DNA from: Hyphomicrobiales bacterium
GTDB lineage: Bacteria > Pseudomonadota > Alphaproteobacteria > Rhizobiales > Rhizobiaceae
Length of the DNA: 64,000 nucleotides
Reading direction: 5' to 3'
NCBI GenBank assembly: GCA_900472295.1
Contig: UCIA01000032.1
Coordinates: 62,001 to 126,000, forward strand
A model generated the notes under the pieces. That model did no database searches. It was given only the letters and a program-made list of their open reading frames with translations, and was not told the origin of the DNA. Within the stretch, counting starts at the first letter, position 1. Every line of letters starts with the position of its first letter. Both the position numbers and the translations under genes were made by a program. Below, piece by piece: positions 60,678 through 64,000 of this stretch.

Positions 60678-61850
60678 CAGGATCTTGCGGATCAGCCTGG
60701 CGCTGACCAGGGCAATGTAGGCGGCGAAGAACAGGCCGAGCGACCAGCCGAAGCCGGATGGTCCGAAGGCATCCATGCCAATACCGATCGCCTGCGGTCC
60801 AAGCACCATGCCGACGCCGTAGCAGAGCACGAAGGCGGCATTGGCCGAGGCGAGTTCGTGGCCGGAAAGCTGGGAGCCGAGATGGGCAAGGCCGATCGTG
60901 TACATGGCAGCGACAACACCGCCCCAGACGAACAGAAGTGCTGCCATCAGGTGCCAATTCTGTGCGAAGAACGGCATGAAGATGGTGCCGGCAAGCCCGA
61001 CCGTGGCGCAGACCAGCAGCAGATAGCGGCGGTCGCTGACATGGTCGCTGATCATGCCGATCGGAATCTGCAACAGCACGTTGCCGAGGCCGATCATGGT
61101 GAGTAGAAGGGCCGCGTCCGCTTCGGAATAGCCGATACGGTTGCCATAGACCGGGAACAGCGCAAAGCCGCCGGTCTCGACAGCGCCGAACACCAGCACG
61201 GCAGCGGTCGCCGTCGGCACCAGCCAGATGTAGCGCAGGAAATTGCTGGTCTCGCCGTTGGCGACAATGGTGGGGCTTTCGTTGCGCGCCGCCAGCACCG
61301 GTATGGCGGCGAGCGCCACCAGGACGATGATGACGCCGAACGGCCTGAAGCCGCTGCTGCCGATATGGGCGAAGATCCACGGTCCGGCGGCAAAGCCGAG
61401 CGACAGCACGGTGGCGTAGATGCCGAGCACAAGGCCGCGCCGGCGCGGCGGCGCCGAGGTGCTGATCCAGAATTCCGACAGGATAAACAGCACCGTCAGC
61501 GCAATATGCAGCACGATGCGCAGCGGGAACCACATCCAGAAGTCTGGTGCAAAGTGGAAGCCGACGAAGGCCAGCGCACCGGCGGCGATCATGGCGATCA
61601 TGGTCCAGGCGACGCCGAAGCGCATCGCCAGCGGCGTCGCCAGCGGAGCGCCGGCGATCGAGGCGAGGCCGGCGACCGCGGTGTTGAGGCCGATCATCGA
61701 GGCCGAGTGGCCGCGCGATTCGAGAATGACGCTGAGCAGCGGCATGCCGAGGCCGATGGCGATGCCGACGACGCTGATCGACGAGATCGCGGCGATCATC
61801 GGTAGCCAATGTACGCGCTCGTCGCCCTCTTGCTGGGTATCGACCGTCAT
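60675..61850 (-). CDS. MFS transporter (YcaD/TrmB-like permease group)
   Basis: 391 aa, 12 spans. GLNTAVAGLASIAGAPLATPLAMRFG and GNVLLQIPIGMISDHVSDRRYLLL are motif-A-like loops. Resembles the YcaD/YfcJ sugar-or-drug permease group. The TAG stop is contributed by repeat copy C. Its start is 30 bp from repeat copy D; substrate unknown. Confidence 0.85.
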   Translation of the reverse strand: MTVDTQQEGDERVHWLPMIAAISSISVVGIAIGLGMPLLSVILESRGHSASMIGLNTAVAGLASIAGAPLATPLAMRFGVAWTMIAMIAAGALAFVGFHFAPDFWMWFPLRIVLHIALTVLFILSEFWISTSAPPRRRGLVLGIYATVLSLGFAAGPWIFAHIGSSGFRPFGVIIVLVALAAIPVLAARNESPTIVANGETSNFLRYIWLVPTATAAVLVFGAVETGGFALFPVYGNRIGYSEADAALLLTMIGLGNVLLQIPIGMISDHVSDRRYLLLVCATVGLAGTIFMPFFAQNWHLMAALLFVWGGVVAAMYTIGLAHLGSQLSGHELASANAAFVLCYGVGMVLGPQAIGIGMDAFGPSGFGWSLGLFFAAYIALVSARLIRKIL

Positions 61851-61880
61851 GGGATGCCTGAATACTCTGTCTGTTTGATC

Positions 61881-61932
61881 TTACGCAATTCCGGTGGGAA
61901 AACCGCGTTACACTTTTCCTGGAACTGCCCTA
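61881..61932 (-). repeat. Palindromic repeat, family 1, copy D (half)
   Basis: 52 bp corresponding to the left half of the family-1 element in reverse orientation: on the minus strand it begins TAGGGCAGTTCCAGGAAAAG and ends GGAATTGCGTAA. The initial TAG is the stop of the Nudix gene. The right hairpin is absent. Confidence 0.75.
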
Positions 61933-62670
61933 AAGAATTTCGCGAACGAAGCGGTTGCGGATGAGCCGGTAGAACGGCACGGGGCCACCGGGCCGCAGGC
62001 GTGGATCGTCGGCAAGCCGCTTCTCCAGTTCCTGCAGGATCGTCCTGGTGATGTCGGGTATGTCGGCCTGCCTGGCCTTGGCGAGCGGCAGCCAGACCAG
62101 TTCTTCCAGCTCATTGGTCGGGCCGCCATCCGGCAGCTCGACGGCGACGTCGCTGCGCCAGGCGCTGAAGAAGCGGGTGTCGAAACGGCGCACACGGTTG
62201 GGCGGCGTGATGGCGCGGGCGATGAACCGCAGCGGCGCCAGCGAAGGCTGCACGCCATGTTCGACGAAGCCCTGCCAGTCGCGCTTGTCGGTTGCGAAGG
62301 CGCCTTTCTTGCCGATGAGCAGGCCGGCTTCCTCATAGGTTTCGCGGATGGCCGAGAGCGCAATGGCGCGGGCCCGCGACGGGCTGATGCGCCCGATGCC
62401 GGCGGTCAGCCTCGCTTCTTCCTCGGCATGAAGGGGTGTGGCAACGGCGATACGGCTGTCGGCCGGATCGGTGCGGCCGCCGGGAAAGACGAACTTGCCG
62501 GGCATGAAGGCGTGGCCGGCGTGGCGCCGGCCCATCAGCACCAGGATGTCGTCGCCCTTGCGGTCGAGCAGGATCAGCGTGGCGGCGTCGCGAGGACGCA
62601 TGGGCTGGTCGCTGAGGGCGATCGCGCCCCGCTCCACTCTATCGACTTCCGCCTTGGTCATACCTTCCAT
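61930..62670 (-). CDS. Nudix hydrolase
   Basis: 246 aa. Nudix signature split by an insertion: VFPGGRTD (61-68) and AIRETYEEAGLLIG (107-120). It probably hydrolyses a nucleoside diphosphate derivative. N-terminal MEGMTKAEVDRVERGAIALSD is not conserved-looking; an ATG at 62661 is also possible. Stop TAG inside a half repeat. Upstream is DUF983 on the same strand. Confidence 0.86.
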   Translation of the reverse strand: MEGMTKAEVDRVERGAIALSDQPMRPRDAATLILLDRKGDDILVLMGRRHAGHAFMPGKFVFPGGRTDPADSRIAVATPLHAEEEARLTAGIGRISPSRARAIALSAIRETYEEAGLLIGKKGAFATDKRDWQGFVEHGVQPSLAPLRFIARAITPPNRVRRFDTRFFSAWRSDVAVELPDGGPTNELEELVWLPLAKARQADIPDITRTILQELEKRLADDPRLRPGGPVPFYRLIRNRFVREIL

Positions 62671-62756
62671 GCGCAGGACCTAGCGGAAACTTCTGGCAAA
62701 CGAAAGTGGCCTTTCACGGTCGGCATGTTGCGCCAGGCAACATTGCCCGATGTATG

Positions 62757-63209
62757 TCAGGTTTCAGGATGCGGCTCGATCTCGTCTTTTTCGCCGCCGA
62801 AGCCGTGCATATAGAGCGCCCATTGCAGTCCGATGACGGCGCCCTTGACCGGTTGCAGCAAGACGAGAGACAAAACGATGGTCAGCGGCACCCAGATGGC
62901 GATGTGCTGCCACATGGAAAGCGTCGATGTCGCCTCGACCGCCATGAAAGCGCCGAGAACGATGTGGCCGACGATGACAATGACGAGATAGGCGGGCAAG
63001 TCGTCGGCGCGGTGGTGGTAAAGCTCCTCGCCGCAGACACTGCATTTGTCGACGCTCTTGGTGAAGCCGGCAAACAATCTGCCTTCACCACAATGCGGGC
63101 AGCGGCCAAGCGCGCCGCGCTTCATCGCCATCCACAGCGGGCGGGCAACCCGGCCCGAATGGTGTTCGCCGCCGAAAACCTGTTCCTGTACTCCAAATTC
63201 CATTGGCAT
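62757..63209 (-). CDS. DUF983 membrane protein
   Basis: 150 aa. Cys4 module CPHCGEGRLF...CSVCG (Cys37, 40, 56, 59) and two membrane spans (about 72-96 and 101-121), the DUF983 arrangement often next to rnr or cytochrome-oxidase genes. One base from the rnr stop; likely one operon with rnr. Function unknown. Confidence 0.88.
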   Translation of the reverse strand: MPMEFGVQEQVFGGEHHSGRVARPLWMAMKRGALGRCPHCGEGRLFAGFTKSVDKCSVCGEELYHHRADDLPAYLVIVIVGHIVLGAFMAVEATSTLSMWQHIAIWVPLTIVLSLVLLQPVKGAVIGLQWALYMHGFGGEKDEIEPHPET

Positions 63210-64000
63210 TTAACGTCTCCGGCCGCGCGACCCCGGGCGCGATTGTGACGCACGGGCGCGGCCCTTTGCCTTGTGAAACGACCGCTTGGAGCCGGGCAGG
63301 GGCTTCGGGTCGGTCAGCATCTCGAAACGCATCGCGCCGGCCATCGGCGCCACCTCGATCAGGCGAACCTCGACGCGGTCGGCAAGCTGGTACCCCTTGC
63401 CGGTGCGTTCTCCGAACAGCGATCGCGCGGTTTCGTCATATATATAGTAATCGCCATCGAGTGTTGACACCGGGATGAAGCCATCGGCGCCGAACTGCGG
63501 CAATTGGACAAAGAGTCCCGATTTGGTGACACCGGAAATGCGGGCGTCGAAGCGGTCGTCGACGCGTTCGGCGAGATAGGCGGCGATCAGCCGGTCGACC
63601 GTGTCGCGCTCGGCCGCCATGGCACGGCGCTCGGTGCCGGAGATCAGCACCGCCACGTCTTCGAGCCGCGTCTCCTCGTCTTGCGTCAGCCCGCCAGGGC
63701 CAAGCCCAAGTGCGGCGATAAGCCCGCGATGCACGATCAGGTCGGCATAGCGGCGGATCGGCGAGGTGAAATGCGCGTAGCGCCTCAGATTGAGGCCGAA
63801 ATGGCCGATGTTCTTGGGCGAATATTCGGCCTGGCTCTGCGAGCGCAGCACCACCTCGTTGACCAGCCCTTCATTGTCGGCGCCGCGCACGCGCTCGAGA
63901 ATACCGTTGAACTGGGCGGGACGCATCTGCGCGCCGCGCGCCAGCGACAGGCCGAGCGTCTGCAGGAACTCGCGCAGCGATTCCTGCTTGGCCAGCGATG
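63210..64000 (-). CDS. rnr: Ribonuclease R, 3' part (5' end beyond the window)
   Basis: At least 263 codons in frame, continuing off the right edge. FTSPIRRYADLIVHRGLIAAL (RNB motif) and the S1 domain SGVTKSGLFVQLPQFGADGFIPVSTL, with the basic GRARASQSRPGSRGRRR tail, identify RNase R. The first visible codons (SLAKQESLREFLQTLGLSLARG) are interior sequence, so the gene is only truncated by the window. Degrades structured RNA 3' to 5'. Confidence 0.92.
   Translation of the reverse strand, partial: SLAKQESLREFLQTLGLSLARGAQMRPAQFNGILERVRGADNEGLVNEVVLRSQSQAEYSPKNIGHFGLNLRRYAHFTSPIRRYADLIVHRGLIAALGLGPGGLTQDEETRLEDVAVLISGTERRAMAAERDTVDRLIAAYLAERVDDRFDARISGVTKSGLFVQLPQFGADGFIPVSTLDGDYYIYDETARSLFGERTGKGYQLADRVEVRLIEVAPMAGAMRFEMLTDPKPLPGSKRSFHKAKGRARASQSRPGSRGRRR

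Overview
The window is a chromosomal segment of a high-GC alphaproteobacterium of the Rhizobiales, most like Mesorhizobium or a close Phyllobacteriaceae relative. The grounds are family content and gene order read from the sequence: the purC-purS-purQ-purL / bolA / grxD cluster next to the F1-ATPase zeta inhibitor (DUF1476), divK-pleD-rpmG, DUF1127/DUF983/DUF2259/DUF3572 proteins, and dispersed palindromic repeats of rhizobial type. Coding density is high. I see no IS element, prophage, CRISPR array, tRNA or rRNA gene.

Layout. 0-8 kb: TrmJ, MurI, an RNB ribonuclease, ribosomal protein S4 with a structured leader, and an overlapping run of membrane protein, TtcA-like protein and inositol phosphatase. 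8-14 kb: an MFS pump, GrxD, then a secreted phosphodiester glycosidase and a multicopper oxidase-ZIP transporter operon lying between grxD and bolA. 14-27 kb: the purine genes purL, purQ, purS and purC, all on the minus strand, with a 7.8 kb accessory block between purL and purQ (MocR/DUF1127; TetR with an alpha/beta hydrolase and DUF1330; LysR with AzoR and a metallo-beta-lactamase-fold protein; two membrane or lipoproteins). 27-35 kb: an HpcH-type aldolase, hydrolases, purB, small envelope proteins, and a P1 peptidase with an amino-acid-type binding protein. 35-41 kb: flavin reductase, then MoxR/CoxD, CoxE, a split XdhC and a molybdopterin-binding/nucleotidyltransferase fusion, a maturation set for a molybdenum hydroxylase whose structural genes are not here. 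41-54 kb: secreted proteins, a truncated kinase, PccA, DnaE, a voltage-sensor-like K+ channel with a zinc ribbon, a DMT exporter and DinB. 54-64 kb: GNAT, secreted and HAD proteins, the divK-pleD cell-cycle pair, a candidate sRNA, rpmG, an MFS transporter, Nudix, DUF983 and the 3' part of rnr, cut by the window end.

The most interesting non-textbook signals are: (1) a palindromic repeat family whose outer TAG triplet is the stop codon of five different genes; (2) a structured RNA with a CCUCCU apical loop and a T7 terminator between pleD and rpmG; (3) a multi-hairpin rpsD leader; (4) the MCO-ZIP operon, in which the ZIP protein carries an extracytoplasmic beta-rich domain; (5) the K+ channel with a C-terminal zinc ribbon. 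All functions are assigned by recognising families by eye; no database search was run.
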